A stretch of 51,254 bases of DNA from contig NZ_JAIWPR010000049.1 in NCBI RefSeq assembly GCF_021191635.1, forward strand, positions 1-51,254, read 5' to 3'. Source of the stretch: Alterluteimonas quercicellularis. GTDB taxonomy: Bacteria > Pseudomonadota > Gammaproteobacteria > Xanthomonadales > Xanthomonadaceae. Made by a program: the position numbers and the translations under genes. This document shows, in pieces, positions 38,330-48,486 of this stretch. The notes beneath the pieces were generated by a model. It searched no databases, had not been told where the DNA came from, and saw only the letters and a list, made by a program, of their open reading frames with translations. How positions within the stretch are numbered: position 1 is the stretch's first letter; each line of letters begins with the position of its first letter.

Positions 38330-39421
38330 CTAGCCGCCGAGGATGCGGCGGACCGATTCGGCGTAGGTGCGCAGCTGGTCCAGCGACACCCATTCGTCGG
38401 CGGTGTGGGCCTGGGCGATGTCGCCCGGGCCGTAGACCAGCGCGGTATGGCCCGCGGCCGAGAACAGCGAGGCCTCGGTCCAGAAGTCCACCGCGTTGCC
38501 GATCGGCAGGCCCAGCTCGTCGGCGACGTCGCGCGCGGCCAGCCGGCGCTCCTCGGCGCGTGCGACGTCTCCCGAAGGCAGGCTCGGCCCGCGGAAGGTC
38601 TCCTCGAAATGCGCCGCGGCCGGCTCGGCCAGGCCGGCGAAGTCCGCCAGCAGCGCGTCCACGTCCATCGACGGCAGCGGGCGGAAGCCGAAGCGCAGCT
38701 CGGCCGCCGGCGCGATCATGTTGGCCTTGATGCCGCCCTCAACCCGGCCGATGTTGAAGCGCAGCCCGGTCAGCCCGCCGAAGCGCGCGTGCGCCAGCGA
38801 CTCGACGCGATCCAGCGCCCGCCCGCCCCAGCGCACCGCCTGGTGCAGCGCGCTGGCGGCCGGATCCTGCCGGCCCGAGGCATGGCCGGCGGTGCCGGCG
38901 AAGCGCATCAGCACCGAGCTGATGCCGCGGTGGGCGAGCACCGCCTCGCACTGCGTGGGCTCGGCGACCAGCACCGCCTCGTAGGACAGGCCGCGGGCCA
39001 GGAAGGCGGCGATGCAGCGCGGGTCGTTGGCCTCCTCGTCGGAGGAGAACAGGAACGCGGCGTCGCCGCCGGTGGCGTTGGCGGCGGCGATCAGCGCCGC
39101 GGCCGCGCCCTTGATGTCGCACACGCCCAGGCCGACCACGCGGTCGTCCAGGCGGCGCATCGCGTGCGGGTCGGCGCTCCAGTGCGGCGAGTCCGGCACC
39201 GTGTCCAGGTGCACGTTGAACAGGTGCCTCGGCCGCCCGCGCACCGCGTACAGGCTCACCGCGCCGGCACCGTGGTCGCTCACCTCGACCTCGAACCCGG
39301 GCAACTGCGCACGGATGTACGCGAAGATCCCGTCCGCCGCGATCGCGCGCGGCGGATTGCGGGTGTCGAAGGACACCAGCCGTTCGAGATGGTCCAGCGT
39401 ATCGGCAAGCAGCTCTGTCAT
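38330..39421 (-). CDS. argE': N-acetyl-L-citrulline deacetylase (ArgE-type M20 peptidase)
   Basis: Removes acetate from N-acetylcitrulline, an essential variation of arginine synthesis found in this family. M20 metallo-hydrolase with ligand motifs [18 protein letters not shown] and [10 protein letters not shown], and the dimerisation domain after FAGTAGHAS. 363 residues from ATG 39421. The neighbouring acetylornithine carbamoyltransferase gene supports the acetylcitrulline, not acetylornithine, substrate. Confidence 0.92.
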   Translation of the reverse strand: MTELLADTLDHLERLVSFDTRNPPRAIAADGIFAYIRAQLPGFEVEVSDHGAGAVSLYAVRGRPRHLFNVHLDTVPDSPHWSADPHAMRRLDDRVVGLGVCDIKGAAAALIAAANATGGDAAFLFSSDEEANDPRCIAAFLARGLSYEAVLVAEPTQCEAVLAHRGISSVLMRFAGTAGHASGRQDPAASALHQAVRWGGRALDRVESLAHARFGGLTGLRFNIGRVEGGIKANMIAPAAELRFGFRPLPSMDVDALLADFAGLAEPAAAHFEETFRGPSLPSGDVARAEERRLAARDVADELGLPIGNAVDFWTEASLFSAAGHTALVYGPGDIAQAHTADEWVSLDQLRTYAESVRRILGG

Positions 39422-39458
39422 GGTCTGTCCAGCGGGCCGGCAGGTCGCATGACCCGCC

Positions 39459-39495
39459 GTTCCCAATCCCGAATCACGAATCCCCGATCCCGGCC
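39459..39495. repeat. GATTCCC-family repeat in the argG-argE' junction
   Basis: Diverged tandem heptamers (TTCCCAATCCCGAATCACGA and onwards) of the family seen at 6638-6748 and 40696-40846. It ends at the argG stop. Confidence 0.65.
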
Positions 39496-39497
39496 CT

Positions 39498-40748
39498 TCA
39501 GCGATTCACCTGCGCGTACAGCGTGGAGCTCATCCCGAACAGCTTGATGAAGCCCTCGGCCTCCTCGACGCCCCAGTCGGCGGACTGCGCGTAGGTGGCG
39601 TTGCCGGACTCCAGCAGGTGCGGCGAGGAGACCGCGACCGCGTCGACGCGGCCGCCGCGGGTCTCCAGCGTCACCTCGCCGGCGACCTTGGCCTGCGAGG
39701 AGCGCAGGAAGGCCTCCAGGTCGGCCTTCAGCGGGTCGTGGAAGAAGCCCTCGTACACCAGTTCCACCCACTTGCGCGCGACCTCCGGCTTGAAGCGGTT
39801 CTGCTGCTTGGTCAGCACCGCCTCCTCCAGCGCGCGGTGCGCGGCCAGCAGCGAGACCAGGCCCGGCGCCTCGTAGACGATGCGGCCCTTCAGGCCGATC
39901 ACGGTGTCGCCGGTGTAGAGGCCGCGGCCCACGCCGTAGGGCGCGAACAGGGTGTTGAGGCGGGCCAGGATCTGCGCGCCGGGCAGCGGCTTGCCGTCCA
40001 GTTCCACCGCCTCGCCGTCGACGAACTTCAGCTTGACCGTCAGCGGCTCCGCCGGCCACGCGCTGCGCGGCGCGCACCAGCCGCGGGCGCCGTCGCCCGG
40101 CGCCTCCCAGCGGTCGATCTCGCCGCCGGACATGGTCACGCCCAGCAGGTTCTCGTTGATGGTGTAGGCCTTCTGCTTGGCGCGCACGCCGAAGCCGCGC
40201 TCCTCGAGGTACTTCTGCTCGTAGGCGCGGGTCTGGGTGTGCTCCTTCTGGATCTCGCGGATTGGCGCGACGATCTCGTAGTCGCCCTGGGCCTTGATCG
40301 CGAGGTCGAAGCGCACCTGGTCGTTGCCCATGCCGGTGCAGCCGTGGGCGATGGCGCGGGTGCCCAGCTCGGCGGCGCGCGCGATCGCGGCGTCGACGAT
40401 CAGGTAGCGGTCGGAGACCAGCAGCGGGTACTGGCCCTGGTAGCCCTCTCCCGCCCACACGAACGGCCTGACGAAGCCGGCCCAGATCGCCGGGCCGCCG
40501 TCGACGGTGACGTGGCTGGCCACGCCCAGCTCCTCGGCGCGCTTCTCGATGAAGGCGCGCTCGTCGGCGTCCACGCCGCCGGTGTCGGCGAACACGGTGT
40601 GCACCGTCCAGCCGCGCTCCTGCAGGTAGGGAACGCAGAAGCTGGTGTCCAATCCGCCGGAGAAGGCAAGCACGATGTGCTTGCCTTCTCCGGTGGCGGG
40701 AATCGGGAATGGGGAATCGGGAGTCGGAGAAGCGGGTTGCTGCGACAT
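39498..40748 (-). CDS. argG: Argininosuccinate synthase, with a repeat-encoded N-terminus
   Basis: ATP-dependent condensation of citrulline and aspartate, 416 residues. The catalytic fold starts at [13 protein letters not shown] (P-loop) and continues with [26 protein letters not shown] and YEAPGLVS. The first 20 or so residues ([16 protein letters not shown]) are not found in typical ArgG; they are the translation of a GGGAATC repeat inserted at the 5' end (40696-40729). The start at 40748 is upstream of that repeat; an internal start cannot be excluded. Central gene of the operon. Confidence 0.95.
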   Translation of the reverse strand: MSQQPASPTPDSPFPIPATGEGKHIVLAFSGGLDTSFCVPYLQERGWTVHTVFADTGGVDADERAFIEKRAEELGVASHVTVDGGPAIWAGFVRPFVWAGEGYQGQYPLLVSDRYLIVDAAIARAAELGTRAIAHGCTGMGNDQVRFDLAIKAQGDYEIVAPIREIQKEHTQTRAYEQKYLEERGFGVRAKQKAYTINENLLGVTMSGGEIDRWEAPGDGARGWCAPRSAWPAEPLTVKLKFVDGEAVELDGKPLPGAQILARLNTLFAPYGVGRGLYTGDTVIGLKGRIVYEAPGLVSLLAAHRALEEAVLTKQQNRFKPEVARKWVELVYEGFFHDPLKADLEAFLRSSQAKVAGEVTLETRGGRVDAVAVSSPHLLESGNATYAQSADWGVEEAEGFIKLFGMSSTLYAQVNR

Positions 40749-40846
40749 GGTGGGGCCTTCGTCTGTTGTCTGGAGATGCTGATCTTTGGTCGGGTGTCCG
40801 GAGTAGCGCTCTTGCGATTCCCTACTCCCGATTCCCGATTCCCGAT
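40696..40846. repeat. Inverted GGGAATC/GATTCCC element spanning the argF'-argG junction
   Basis: Tandem GGGAATC-type heptamers (40696-40729) are mirrored by GATTCCC-type heptamers (40814-40846). The left arm is inside the argG 5' coding end, and the right arm encodes the last residues of ArgF'. It has the same layout as 6638-6748. Confidence 0.85.
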
Positions 40847-41856
40847 GGCGGCGCCATGAGCGCGGCCATGACGGCCTTCTGCACGTGCAGCCGGTTCTCG
40901 GCCTCGTCGATGGCGATGCAGCTGGGCGAGTCCATCACCGCGTCGGTGGCCTTGACGTTGCGGCGCAGCGGCAGGCAATGGGAGAACACGCCGTTATTGG
41001 TCAGCGCCATCTTGGCCTCGTCGACGATGAAGTGCCTGTACCGGTCGCGGATCGGCTTCTCGGGGCCCCAGTCGCCGAAGTACGGCAGCGCGCCCCAGCT
41101 CTTGGCGTAGACCACGTCGGCGCCGGCGTAGGCGCTGTCGATGTCGTGGCTGACCGTCAGCGAGCCGCCGCTCTCGGCGACGTTGGCCTCGGCCCAGTCC
41201 ATGTAGCGCTCGTCCAGCACGTACTCGGGCGTGGGGCACAGCAGGGTCACGTCCATGCCCAGCCGGGTGGCGATGGTCAGCGCGGAGTTGGCGACCGCGG
41301 TGTTCAGCGGCCGGGGATGGTAGGTCCAGGTCAGGACGTACTTCTTCCCGCGCAGGTCGGTGGTGCCGAAGCGCTCCTGCAGCGCCAGCGCGTGGGCGAG
41401 TTCCTGGCAGGGATGGGTGATGGTCTCCATGTTGATGACCGGCACCGGCGAGTACTTCGCGAACGACTTCAGCACCACGTCCTCGCGGTCGTAGGCCCAG
41501 TCGACGAACTTCGGGAACGCGCGCACGCCGATCAGGTCCACGTAGCGGCCGAGCACCTGCGCGACTTCGGCGATGTGCTCCTCGGTGTCGCCGTCCATCA
41601 CCGTGCCCAGGTCGAACTCGATCGGCCACGCGTCCTTGCCCGGCTGCAGCACCACCGCGTGGCCGCCGAGCTGGAAGGCGCCCAGCTCGAAGCTGGTGCG
41701 GGTGCGCATCGACGGGTTGAAGAACACCAGCGCGATCGAGCGGCCCCTGAGCGCGTCGCCCAGCTTCTCGCGCTTGTAGCGCGCGGCGTCGGCCAGCAGC
41801 GCATCGAGGTCGGCCCGGCTCCAGTCCTGGGTGTTGAGGAAGTGCGTGATCGGCAT
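40822..41856 (-). CDS. argF': N-acetylornithine carbamoyltransferase (AOTCase)
   Basis: Transfers carbamoyl phosphate to N-acetylornithine, making N-acetylcitrulline; this is the Xanthomonas-type alternative to OTCase. 344 residues with the carbamoyl-phosphate loop SMRTRTSFE, the [10 protein letters not shown] signature and the AOTC-type ending [15 protein letters not shown]. The C-terminal [10 protein letters not shown] is repeat-derived. First gene of the arg operon, 90 bases after the terminator hairpin of the putative attenuator. Confidence 0.94.
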   Translation of the reverse strand: MPITHFLNTQDWSRADLDALLADAARYKREKLGDALRGRSIALVFFNPSMRTRTSFELGAFQLGGHAVVLQPGKDAWPIEFDLGTVMDGDTEEHIAEVAQVLGRYVDLIGVRAFPKFVDWAYDREDVVLKSFAKYSPVPVINMETITHPCQELAHALALQERFGTTDLRGKKYVLTWTYHPRPLNTAVANSALTIATRLGMDVTLLCPTPEYVLDERYMDWAEANVAESGGSLTVSHDIDSAYAGADVVYAKSWGALPYFGDWGPEKPIRDRYRHFIVDEAKMALTNNGVFSHCLPLRRNVKATDAVMDSPSCIAIDEAENRLHVQKAVMAALMAPPSGIGNRE

Positions 41857-41946
41857 CGGGGGTCCTGCGTGGTCGGGTGGCCTGGCCGCACGGGCGGGTG
41901 CGGGACGGTGCGTGCGTGATGGGGGATATACGTGACGCCGAAACGA

Positions 41947-41974
41947 AAGAACCCAGCGCGGCGGCTGGGTTCTT
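41947..41974 (-). terminator. Terminator/attenuator hairpin before the arg operon
   Basis: Perfect 11-bp stem AAGAACCCAGC/GCTGGGTTCTT with a 6-base loop; on the minus strand it is followed by TTCGTTTCGG, a T-rich tail. It would stop minus-strand transcription before argF'. GCTGGGT at 42010-42016, overlapping the leader stop, can pair with ACCCAGC of the first arm and so oppose it. Confidence 0.75.
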
Positions 41975-41979
41975 CGTCT

Positions 41980-42005
41980 GAAACTCGGGAAATGCGGCGA
42001 GTTCC
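41980..42005 (-). promoter_or_regulatory. Proximal hairpin of the arg leader
   Basis: 8-bp stem (one G-U pair) with a 10-base loop, between the leader-peptide stop and the terminator hairpin. It may act as a pause structure. Confidence 0.5.
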
Positions 42006-42007
42006 GG

Positions 42008-42112
42008 CTACCCAGCGAGCATGCGGGGATCCGGTCGGCGCGCGCGCGAGGTCATCCCGGCCGCCATGCGGGCGGAGGTGAGGATGTCGGCGTCGGCGCG
42101 GGTCGCATTCAT
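42008..42112 (-). CDS. Candidate arginine leader peptide
   Basis: A 34-residue minus-strand frame from ATG 42112 to TAG 42008 has six arginines (positions 5, 15, 23, 25, 26, 30), with RARRPDPR close to the stop. The stop lies only 3 bases before the first hairpin. Ribosome stalling at residues 23-26 when Arg-tRNA is scarce would leave GCTGGGT free to pair with the terminator arm. AGGA is 10 bases upstream of the ATG. Too short for homology; supported by position and structure. Confidence 0.55.
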   Translation of the reverse strand: MNATRADADILTSARMAAGMTSRARRPDPRMLAG

Positions 42113-42121
42113 GGGCGCGGA

Positions 42122-42150
42122 ATCCTCGCACGCCGGGCGGCGCGCCGCAA
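42122..42150 (-). promoter_or_regulatory. Possible promoter of the arg leader
   Basis: TTGCGG (42145-42150), 17-base spacer and GAGGAT (42122-42127) on the minus strand; both boxes are weak matches. It would give a transcript starting a few bases from the leader ATG. Confidence 0.35.
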
Positions 42151-42171
42151 GCCCCGCGGCGCGGCGGCGGC

Positions 42172-42708
42172 TCATTCGCCGCTGGCGCTCACCACCGGGG
42201 TCACCGAGACCCGCACCCGCACCCGGTTGCCCGGGTCGTAGGGCAGCCGGGACCGGTACTTGACGCCCTTGTGGACGTAGTCGACCTCGTAGCCGATCGG
42301 GCGCCGGAACTCCCGCTCCACCGGCACCATCCGGCACTCGCCGCCGGCCGAGGGCGCCACTTCCTCCACCTGCTCGGCCGGGCTGAGCACGTCGCGGACC
42401 GCGCCGACCACGCGCGACAGGCCGCGGCGCTCCTCCTGCTGCGGCTCGCCGCCGGCCACCGGGCTGGCGGCGTCGCAGCGCTCGACCATGCTGGTCGCGC
42501 GCAGCACCTGGTAGATCGGCTCGGCGCTGAGCACGCGGGCGTATTCGATGCGCACGTTCTCCTGCGGCGGCGCGGCCTGCATCGCCGCGCGCTGGGCGCG
42601 CTGGCCCGAGTGGATCCCCTGCCCCCACGCCGGCATCGCCGCCGCGCCCGCCGCCAGTGCGGCGATCATGACGAACGGCAATGAGGCCTTCGGGCGGGGT
42701 GGCGACAT
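42172..42708 (-). CDS. Secreted protein of unknown function, conserved-type C-terminus
   Basis: 178 residues with a signal peptide ending near AMPAWGQG. The middle has EYARVLSAEPIYQVLRAT and two cysteines (about 88 and 131); the end EREFRRPIGYEVDYVHKGVKYRSRLPYDPGNRVRVRVSVTP resembles proteins often annotated near glycine-zipper or surface proteins of Xanthomonadaceae, without a known role. ATG 42708. Its transcript would run toward the arg leader, which the attenuator hairpin would also terminate. Confidence 0.75.
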   Translation of the reverse strand: MSPPRPKASLPFVMIAALAAGAAAMPAWGQGIHSGQRAQRAAMQAAPPQENVRIEYARVLSAEPIYQVLRATSMVERCDAASPVAGGEPQQEERRGLSRVVGAVRDVLSPAEQVEEVAPSAGGECRMVPVEREFRRPIGYEVDYVHKGVKYRSRLPYDPGNRVRVRVSVTPVVSASGE

Positions 42709-42798
42709 CGTGGACCATGGGCGGCTTAGCTGGGAGAGTTTAGGCGTTCGGCGCATGCACGGCCTGAATCCTCGCTGTCGTGGCGGGACCCGGGCCGG

Positions 42799-42804
42799 TA
42801 GAAT
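42799..42804 (+). promoter_or_regulatory. Possible -10 box for cysS
   Basis: TAGAAT 33 bases before the cysS ATG, with CTGTCG 18 bases upstream as a weak -35. An inverted repeat GGCGGGAC/GTCCCGCC (42782-42789, 42823-42830) flanks it. Confidence 0.35.
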
Positions 42805-42831
42805 CCCCCGGTTCGCCGCCACGTCCCGCCG

Positions 42832-44196
42832 ATGAGCCTGCGCCTGCACAACAGCCTGACCCGCCGAGTCGAGCCCTTCGCGCCGCGCGATCCCGCGTGC
42901 CCGACGATGTACGTCTGCGGACCCACGGTCTACAACTACGTGCACATCGGCAACGCGCGCGGCCCGGTGGTGTTCGGCGTGCTCGCCGCGCTGCTGCGGC
43001 GCCGCTACGGCGCGCTGCGCTACGCGCGCAACATCACCGACGTCGACGACAAGATCAACGCCGCCGCGCGCGAGCAGGGCGTGCCGATCTCGGCGATCAC
43101 CGACCGCTTCGCCGCCGCCTACCGCGAGGACATGGCCGCGCTCGGCGTCGCCCCGCCGGACATCGAGCCGGAAGCCACCGCCCACATCCCGCAGATCGTG
43201 GCGATGATCGGGCGCCTGGTCGAGGGCGGCCACGCCTACGCGGCCGAGGGCCACGTGCTCTTCAGCGTCGACAGCTTCCCCGCCTACGGCAAGCTCTCGC
43301 GCCGCGACCCGGACGAGATGCGCGCCGGCGCCCGCATCGAGGTGGCGCCCTACAAGCGCGATCCGGGCGACTTCGTGCTGTGGAAGCCCTCCACCGCCGA
43401 CCTGCCGGGCTGGGACTCGCCCTGGGGCCGCGGCCGGCCGGGCTGGCACATCGAGTGCTCGGCGATGGCCGCCGCGCACCTCGGCGAGACCATCGACATC
43501 CACGCCGGCGGCGTCGACCTGCAGTTCCCGCACCACGAGAACGAGATCGCGCAGAGCGAATGCGCGCACGGCGGCGCCGCGTTCGCCCGCTTCTGGCTGC
43601 ACAACGGCATGCTGACGCTCTCCGGCGCCAAGATGTCGAAGTCGCTGGGCAACATCGAGAAGGTCCACGACCTGCTGCAGCGCCACCCGGCCGAGGCGCT
43701 GCGCTATGCCCTGCTCTCGGCCCACTACCGGCAGCCGCTGGACTGGTCGGACGGCCTGATCGAGCAGTCCACGCGGACCCTGGACCGCCTCTACGGCACC
43801 CTGCGCGACCTCGCCGACGTGGACGCGGCGCCGGAAATCCCGCAGACGATCGAGGCCGCGCTCGACGACGACCTCAACACGCCGCAGGCGCTGGCCGAGC
43901 TGGCCCGCATCGCCGGCGAGGCGCGCAAGGCCGAGGACGAGCGCGGCGCGCACAAGGCGCGGCTGCTCGGCGCCGGCCTCGCGCTGGGCCTGCTGCAGCA
44001 GGCGCCCGAGGCCTGGTTCGGCCGCGGCGGGGCCGACGACGAGGCGCGCATCCAGGCGCTGGTGGACGAGCGCGGCGAAGCCAAGCGCGTCCGCGACTTC
44101 GCCCGCGCCGACGCCATCCGCGACCGGCTCGCCGCCGAGGGCGTTGTGCTGGAGGACACGCCGCAGGGCGTACGCTGGGTGAGGAAGCGCGCCTAG
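42832..44196 (+). CDS. cysS: Cysteinyl-tRNA synthetase
   Basis: Class I synthetase, 454 residues. [18 protein letters not shown] holds the first zinc ligand Cys and the HIGH-type motif HIGN; the remaining zinc ligands lie in GWHIECSAM and [18 protein letters not shown] is the KMSKS loop. The C-terminal DALR domain (about 340-450) ends at WVRKRA. Divergent from the secreted protein at 42172-42708. Confidence 0.97.
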   Translation: MSLRLHNSLTRRVEPFAPRDPACPTMYVCGPTVYNYVHIGNARGPVVFGVLAALLRRRYGALRYARNITDVDDKINAAAREQGVPISAITDRFAAAYREDMAALGVAPPDIEPEATAHIPQIVAMIGRLVEGGHAYAAEGHVLFSVDSFPAYGKLSRRDPDEMRAGARIEVAPYKRDPGDFVLWKPSTADLPGWDSPWGRGRPGWHIECSAMAAAHLGETIDIHAGGVDLQFPHHENEIAQSECAHGGAAFARFWLHNGMLTLSGAKMSKSLGNIEKVHDLLQRHPAEALRYALLSAHYRQPLDWSDGLIEQSTRTLDRLYGTLRDLADVDAAPEIPQTIEAALDDDLNTPQALAELARIAGEARKAEDERGAHKARLLGAGLALGLLQQAPEAWFGRGGADDEARIQALVDERGEAKRVRDFARADAIRDRLAAEGVVLEDTPQGVRWVRKRA

Positions 44197-44459
44197 CGAG
44201 GCTCCGGACGAGCACGGCGCGCACGCGGACCAGGACGGTTCGCCCCGGACCGGGCGCGCGGGCCACGGACCCGGGAGCGGGTCCCGGCAAACGCCGGGCT
44301 CGCGACGCCGGCACTGGGCCCGGGAACGGATTCGCCCGGACCTTCGCCGGCGGATGCGCCATCGGCATCCGCCACGCTCCACCGAACGCCCGGCCCGACG
44401 GGCGATCCCGAGCCGCCCCCGCTGCACGATGGCGGCATCGACCACACCACCGAGACGAC
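44197..44459. other. GC-rich spacer between cysS and sufE
   Basis: 263 bases with several short G/C hairpins (for example CCCGGC/GCCGGG around 44286-44301) but no T-run and no supportable gene. Confidence 0.5.
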
Positions 44460-44900
44460 GTGACCGCCCCCTACTTCCCGCTCGAACCCACCATCGCCGA
44501 GGCCCAGGCCGCGATCCGCGACGAGTTCGCCTTCTTCGGCGACTGGTCGGAACGCTACCAGTACCTGATCGACCTCGGCCGCAAGCTGCCGCCGCTGCCC
44601 GACGAGGCCCGCACCGAGGCCAACCGCCTGCACGGCTGCCAGTCCATGGTCTGGATCGTCGCCTCCGGCGACGCCTCCCGGCTCGACTTCGCCGCCGCCA
44701 GCGACTCGGCCATCGTCTCCGGCCTGATCTACCTCGCCCTGCGCGTCTACTCCGGCCGCAGCGCCCGCGAGATCGCCGACACCGAGCCCGAGTACATCGC
44801 CTCGATCGGGCTGTCCAGGCACCTCTCGCCCACGCGCAGCAACGGCCTGGCGGCGCTGCTCGCCGAGATCCGCGACACCGCGCGCCGCGCACTGGCTTGA
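44460..44900 (+). CDS. sufE: SufE-family sulfur acceptor protein
   Basis: 146-residue cysteine-desulfurase partner that passes sulfur to Fe-S cluster assembly. The family motif [11 protein letters not shown] carries the persulfide-accepting cysteine, preceded by [19 protein letters not shown] and followed by [18 protein letters not shown] 44460 is the start that fits the family; the preceding open frame is not coding. No desulfurase is adjacent. Its stop overlaps the next start as TTGA. Confidence 0.93.
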   Translation: MTAPYFPLEPTIAEAQAAIRDEFAFFGDWSERYQYLIDLGRKLPPLPDEARTEANRLHGCQSMVWIVASGDASRLDFAAASDSAIVSGLIYLALRVYSGRSAREIADTEPEYIASIGLSRHLSPTRSNGLAALLAEIRDTARRALA

Positions 44901-46174
44901 GCCGCGACCGCGCCCCCGCGTCCCCCGACAGCCGCGCCGCGCCGCTGCGCAACGCGGCCTTCCGCGCGCTGCTGGCCTACCGCATCTGCTCGATCCTGTC
45001 CTACCAGATCGTCGCGGTCACGGTCGGCTGGCACGTCTACGAGCTGACCCGCGACCCGTGGATGCTGGGCCTGATCGGCCTGGCCGAGGTGCTGCCCTAC
45101 TTCTGCGTCGCGCCGTTCGCCGGCTACCTGGTCGACCACCTGCCGCGGCGCCGGCTGGGCATGGCGGCGGGCCTGGGCCTGTCGCTGACGCCGCTGTTGC
45201 TGGCGGCCATCGCCGCCGGCCTGTTCGACGGCGGGGTCTGGCCGATCTACGCCGCGATCGTGCTGACCGGCATGGTCCGCGCGTTCCTGGGGCCGGTCTA
45301 CAACGCGCTGTTCGCGCGGGTGCTGCCGCGCGAGCAGTTCGTGCGCGGCGCCAGCCTGGGCAGCATCGTGTTCCAGTCCGCGCTGGTGCTGGGGCCGGCC
45401 GTGGGCGGCGCGCTGGTGGCCGCGGCCGGCAAGCCCGCGGCCTACCTCGCCGCCGCGGCCTGCGCGCTGGGCGTGATCGCCGCGCTGGCGTGGATGCGGG
45501 TGGAGGAGCCGCCGCGCCCGGACGCCCGCGCGCCGATCTTCGCCAGCATCGCCGAGGGCGCGCGCTTCGTGTTCGGCCACCAGATCCTGCTGGGCGCGCT
45601 GGCGCTGGACATGTTCGCGGTGCTGTTCGGCGGCGCGATCTCGCTGGCGCCGGCCTTCATCCACGACATCCTGCACTACGGCCCGGAAGGGCTGGGCATC
45701 CTGCGCGGCGCCCCGGCCCTGGGCGCGGTGGCGGTCGGCGTGTGGCTGGCGCGGCACCCGGTGCAGCGCAACGCCGGGCGCATCCTGCTGCTGGCCGTGG
45801 CCGGCTTCGGGCTGTGCATCATCGGCTTCGGGCTGTCGAAGCTGTTCTGGCTGTCGGCCTGCTTCCTGCTGCTGTCGGGCATGTGCGACGGCGTGTCGGT
45901 GGTGATGCGCTCCACGATCCTGCAGCTGGCCACGCCCGACGCGATGCGCGGGCGGGTGTCGTCGATCAACGGGCTGTTCGTCGGCTCGTCGAACGAGCTG
46001 GGCGCCTTCTACGCCGGCTCGATGGCGCGGCTGCTGGGGCTGGTGCCGGCGGTGGTGCTCGGCGGCTGCGTGACCATCTCGGTGGCGCTGGCCACCGCCT
46101 GGCGCGCGCCGCGGCTGCGCCGGCTCGACCTGCGCGAGCTGCAGGAAGCGCCGCACGCGCCCGCGCGGCGCTGA
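44897..46174 (+). CDS. MFS transporter (MFS_3/EntS-like)
   Basis: 425 residues with about 11-12 transmembrane helices. [16 protein letters not shown] is the loop 2-3 MFS motif, and [18 protein letters not shown] and [15 protein letters not shown] are typical of the EntS/MFS_3 branch, which exports siderophores or drugs. The TTG start overlaps the sufE stop by 3 bases, implying coupling. Substrate unknown. Confidence 0.9.
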   Translation: MSRDRAPASPDSRAAPLRNAAFRALLAYRICSILSYQIVAVTVGWHVYELTRDPWMLGLIGLAEVLPYFCVAPFAGYLVDHLPRRRLGMAAGLGLSLTPLLLAAIAAGLFDGGVWPIYAAIVLTGMVRAFLGPVYNALFARVLPREQFVRGASLGSIVFQSALVLGPAVGGALVAAAGKPAAYLAAAACALGVIAALAWMRVEEPPRPDARAPIFASIAEGARFVFGHQILLGALALDMFAVLFGGAISLAPAFIHDILHYGPEGLGILRGAPALGAVAVGVWLARHPVQRNAGRILLLAVAGFGLCIIGFGLSKLFWLSACFLLLSGMCDGVSVVMRSTILQLATPDAMRGRVSSINGLFVGSSNELGAFYAGSMARLLGLVPAVVLGGCVTISVALATAWRAPRLRRLDLRELQEAPHAPARR

Positions 46175-46264
46175 TCGGGCGCCGGCTTCGCGCCCCGCGC
46201 GCCGGCCGCGCCGTATCATGCGCGCCACGCGCGCGCCCTCCGCCGCCGCAGGACCCCGCTCCGC

Positions 46265-47248
46265 ATGCAGGACGCCACCGCCCTCCCGGCCAGGATGCGC
46301 GCCGAGCTCTGGCTCGCCCGCCTGGCCAGGCACTGGCACCGCCGCCGGCCGCGCACGCTCGAGGCGGCGCCGGAACAGGCTTTCGAGGTCCACGCGATCC
46401 CGCCCGCCGACGCCGCCTCGCCCGCGGCGCCGGCGGCCGACGCCGGCAGCATCCCGCGCATCCTCTGGACCTACTGGAACAGCGAGCGGCCGCCGGCGAT
46501 GATCCGCGGCTGCTTCGAGAACTGGCGCCGCCACGCCGAGGGCTTCGAGCTGCGCATCCTCGACGACCGCGGCCTGTCGCGCTGGGCGCCCGAGCGCCCG
46601 CCCGGGCTGGCGGGCGCGGGCGCGGTGAAGACGGCCGACTGGCTGCGCCTGGAACTGCTGCGCCGCTACGGCGGCATCTGGCTGGACGCCAGCAGCCTGC
46701 TGACGCGATCGCCCGAGTGGGCGGTGGCGGAGCAGGCACGCAGCGGCAGCGAGTTCGTCGGCTACTACCTGAAGCGCTACACCACGCTGCCGCGCTACCC
46801 GGTGGTCGAGAACTGGTTCATGGCCGCGCCCGCCGGCAGCCGCTTCGTCGCCGACCTGCAACGCGAGTTCACCGAGCGGGTGGTGGCGTCGAGCAACGAG
46901 GACTACATCCGCCACCTGACCGCCGCCGGCGTGTACGAACGGGTCCGCCAGGGCATCGACATCCCCCACTACCTCAGCATGCACCTGGCCGCGCAGGTGG
47001 TGATGCAGACGCGCGGCGGCTACCGCCTCTCGCTGTGCGCGGCCGAGGACGGACCGTTCTTCTACCACGAGGCCAGCGGCTGGAACCGCAACCGGCTGCG
47101 GGCGCGGCTGCTGCTGTGGCGGGCCGACGCGCCGGTGCCGCCGCTGGTCAAGCTGCGCAAGCCGGACCGGCGCCGGCTGGACACCTACCTCGCGCACGGC
47201 ATCGCCCTGCCCGGCAGCTTCCTGGACCGCTACCTGCCGCCGGACTGA
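46265..47248 (+). CDS. Glycosyltransferase, capsular polysaccharide synthesis (GT32-like)
   Basis: 327 residues with a long Pro/Ala-rich N-terminal stretch. [15 protein letters not shown] opens the fold and [25 protein letters not shown] has the GG-WLD variant of the DxD nucleotide-sugar site; VENWFMAA follows. These match the capsular polysaccharide synthesis (PF05704-like) glycosyltransferases. It stands alone; acceptor unknown. ATG 46265. Confidence 0.85.
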   Translation: MQDATALPARMRAELWLARLARHWHRRRPRTLEAAPEQAFEVHAIPPADAASPAAPAADAGSIPRILWTYWNSERPPAMIRGCFENWRRHAEGFELRILDDRGLSRWAPERPPGLAGAGAVKTADWLRLELLRRYGGIWLDASSLLTRSPEWAVAEQARSGSEFVGYYLKRYTTLPRYPVVENWFMAAPAGSRFVADLQREFTERVVASSNEDYIRHLTAAGVYERVRQGIDIPHYLSMHLAAQVVMQTRGGYRLSLCAAEDGPFFYHEASGWNRNRLRARLLLWRADAPVPPLVKLRKPDRRRLDTYLAHGIALPGSFLDRYLPPD

Positions 47249-47255
47249 GCGGGGG

Positions 47256-47274
47256 CTCGCACGCGCGCTCCTGC
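47256..47274 (-). repeat. Diverged GTAGGAGCG-type repeat fragment
   Basis: The minus strand reads GCAGGAGCGCGCGTGCGAG, a degenerate member of the repeat family just after the glycosyltransferase gene. Confidence 0.45.
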
Positions 47275-47330
47275 GCCGGGCGGATCGCGCGCGACCGCCC
47301 GGCCCGCGGACGCCGCACCGGCCCCCGCCA

Positions 47331-47362
47331 CGAAAAAGCCCCGCTCGCGCGGGGCTTTTTCG
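47331..47362. terminator. Bidirectional terminator between glycosyltransferase and dksA-like gene
   Basis: Perfect 14-bp stem CGAAAAAGCCCCGC/GCGGGGCTTTTTCG with a TCGC loop. The A-run and T-run flank the G/C stem on both sides, so it can act for both convergent genes. Confidence 0.92.
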
Positions 47363-47385
47363 TCGTCGCGCAGACGCGCAGGGGG

Positions 47386-48378
47386 TCAGTCGCCCATCTG
47401 CTTCTGCAGGTGCTCCCAGCGCTCCTGCTCGTCGATGGTGCGCTCGGCGGTGAGGCGGGCCTCCAGGCGGTCCAGGCCGATCTCCTCGCCGGAGTCGACG
47501 CTGTAGCCGTACTCGCCCGAGTCCACGCGCTTGAGCGTGCTGTCGATCTTGCCGATCAGCTTGCGGTAGCGGTCGCGCGTGCGCAGCTCCAGCGAGTTCT
47601 CGGTCTCGCGGGTGGCGCGCTCGGCCTCGTCGCCGACGTCGCGCACTTCCTCCTTGAGGTTCTCGATGGTCTGCTTGGATTCCTCGACCAGGTCCGCGCG
47701 CCACTGCAGCAGGCGCTGGCGGAAGTACTCGAGCTGCAGCGCGCTCATGTACTCCTCGTCGTGCGAGGGCTTGTAGCCCTGCGGGACGACCGGACGGCCG
47801 GTTTCGGGATCGGTGCTGTATTCCACGACCTTGTACTTCGTCTTGGGGGCCGGCTTCGTCGGCCGCGCGGTGACCGCCACCGCGACCTTGCCCGCCGGAC
47901 GCGGGCTCTTGGCCGGGGCCGCAGCAGCGGACGCCGGCTTCGCGGGCGCCTGCGCCTTGGACGCAGCGGCCTTGGGCGCCTCGTCCTGGCCGGCGGACGC
48001 CGGCGGAGCGACCTTCTTCGCGACGCTGGCGGCCTTGGCGACCGGCTTCTTCGGCGCCGGGCGCGCAGGCGCGGCAACCTTGGCCGGGGCGGCCTTCTTC
48101 GCCGGGGCCTTGACGGCCTTGGCGGGGGCCTGGCTGGCGGCGGCCTTGCCCGTGGTCGCCGGCTTCCGGGCCGGAGCCTGCTTCGCCGGGGCCTGCCTGG
48201 CGGGGGCGGCCTTCTTCGGCGCGGCCTTGGCCGGCGCCTTCTTCGCTGCCGGCTTCTTCGGCGTGGCCTTCTTCGCCGGGGCCTTGGCGACCGCCGGCTT
48301 CCGCGCCGGGGCCTTCTTCGCCGGGGCCTTCTTCGCCGCCGTCTTGGCGGACTTCTTAGCGGTTTTCTTCACTGCCAC
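47386..48378 (-). CDS. dksA: DksA-type RNA-polymerase-binding protein, cysteine-less, with histone-H1-like N-terminal tail
   Basis: 330 residues. The first 190 or so are Lys/Ala/Pro-rich repeats ([13 protein letters not shown] type), resembling histone H1 tails. The C-terminal DksA/TraR domain (about 200-330) has the coiled coil [20 protein letters not shown], a tip DVGDEA fitting DxxDxA, and the end [41 protein letters not shown]. All four zinc-finger cysteines of E. coli DksA are replaced (Ser, Ser, Thr, Glu region), so it is a zinc-free form. GTG 48378 follows a GGA. Confidence 0.88.
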   Translation of the reverse strand: MAVKKTAKKSAKTAAKKAPAKKAPARKPAVAKAPAKKATPKKPAAKKAPAKAAPKKAAPARQAPAKQAPARKPATTGKAAASQAPAKAVKAPAKKAAPAKVAAPARPAPKKPVAKAASVAKKVAPPASAGQDEAPKAAASKAQAPAKPASAAAAPAKSPRPAGKVAVAVTARPTKPAPKTKYKVVEYSTDPETGRPVVPQGYKPSHDEEYMSALQLEYFRQRLLQWRADLVEESKQTIENLKEEVRDVGDEAERATRETENSLELRTRDRYRKLIGKIDSTLKRVDSGEYGYSVDSGEEIGLDRLEARLTAERTIDEQERWEHLQKQMGD

Positions 48379-48486
48379 GTCGTTCCGTCCTCGGTTCCCT
48401 TGGATGGGAAAGCGGGCTGTTATACCCTGCGGCGGCTGCAGCGGCAACCGCGCCCGACGCCTTCACGTTCACGCCGCGCAGACATC

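Larger units (their letters stand above)
41857..42171. other. Leader region of the arg operon (315 bp)
   Basis: Read on the minus strand it contains a weak promoter (42122-42150), a 34-residue Arg-rich reading frame (42008-42112), a first hairpin (41980-42005), a terminator-like hairpin (41947-41974) and an untranslated run to argF'. This order is that of classical amino-acid operon attenuators. Confidence 0.65.

Noticed and set aside
44747..47704. 985-residue minus-strand frame opposite the MFS and glycosyltransferase genes
   Set aside because: Repetitive Gln/Arg/His-rich translation typical of a shadow frame; genes on the plus strand are well supported.
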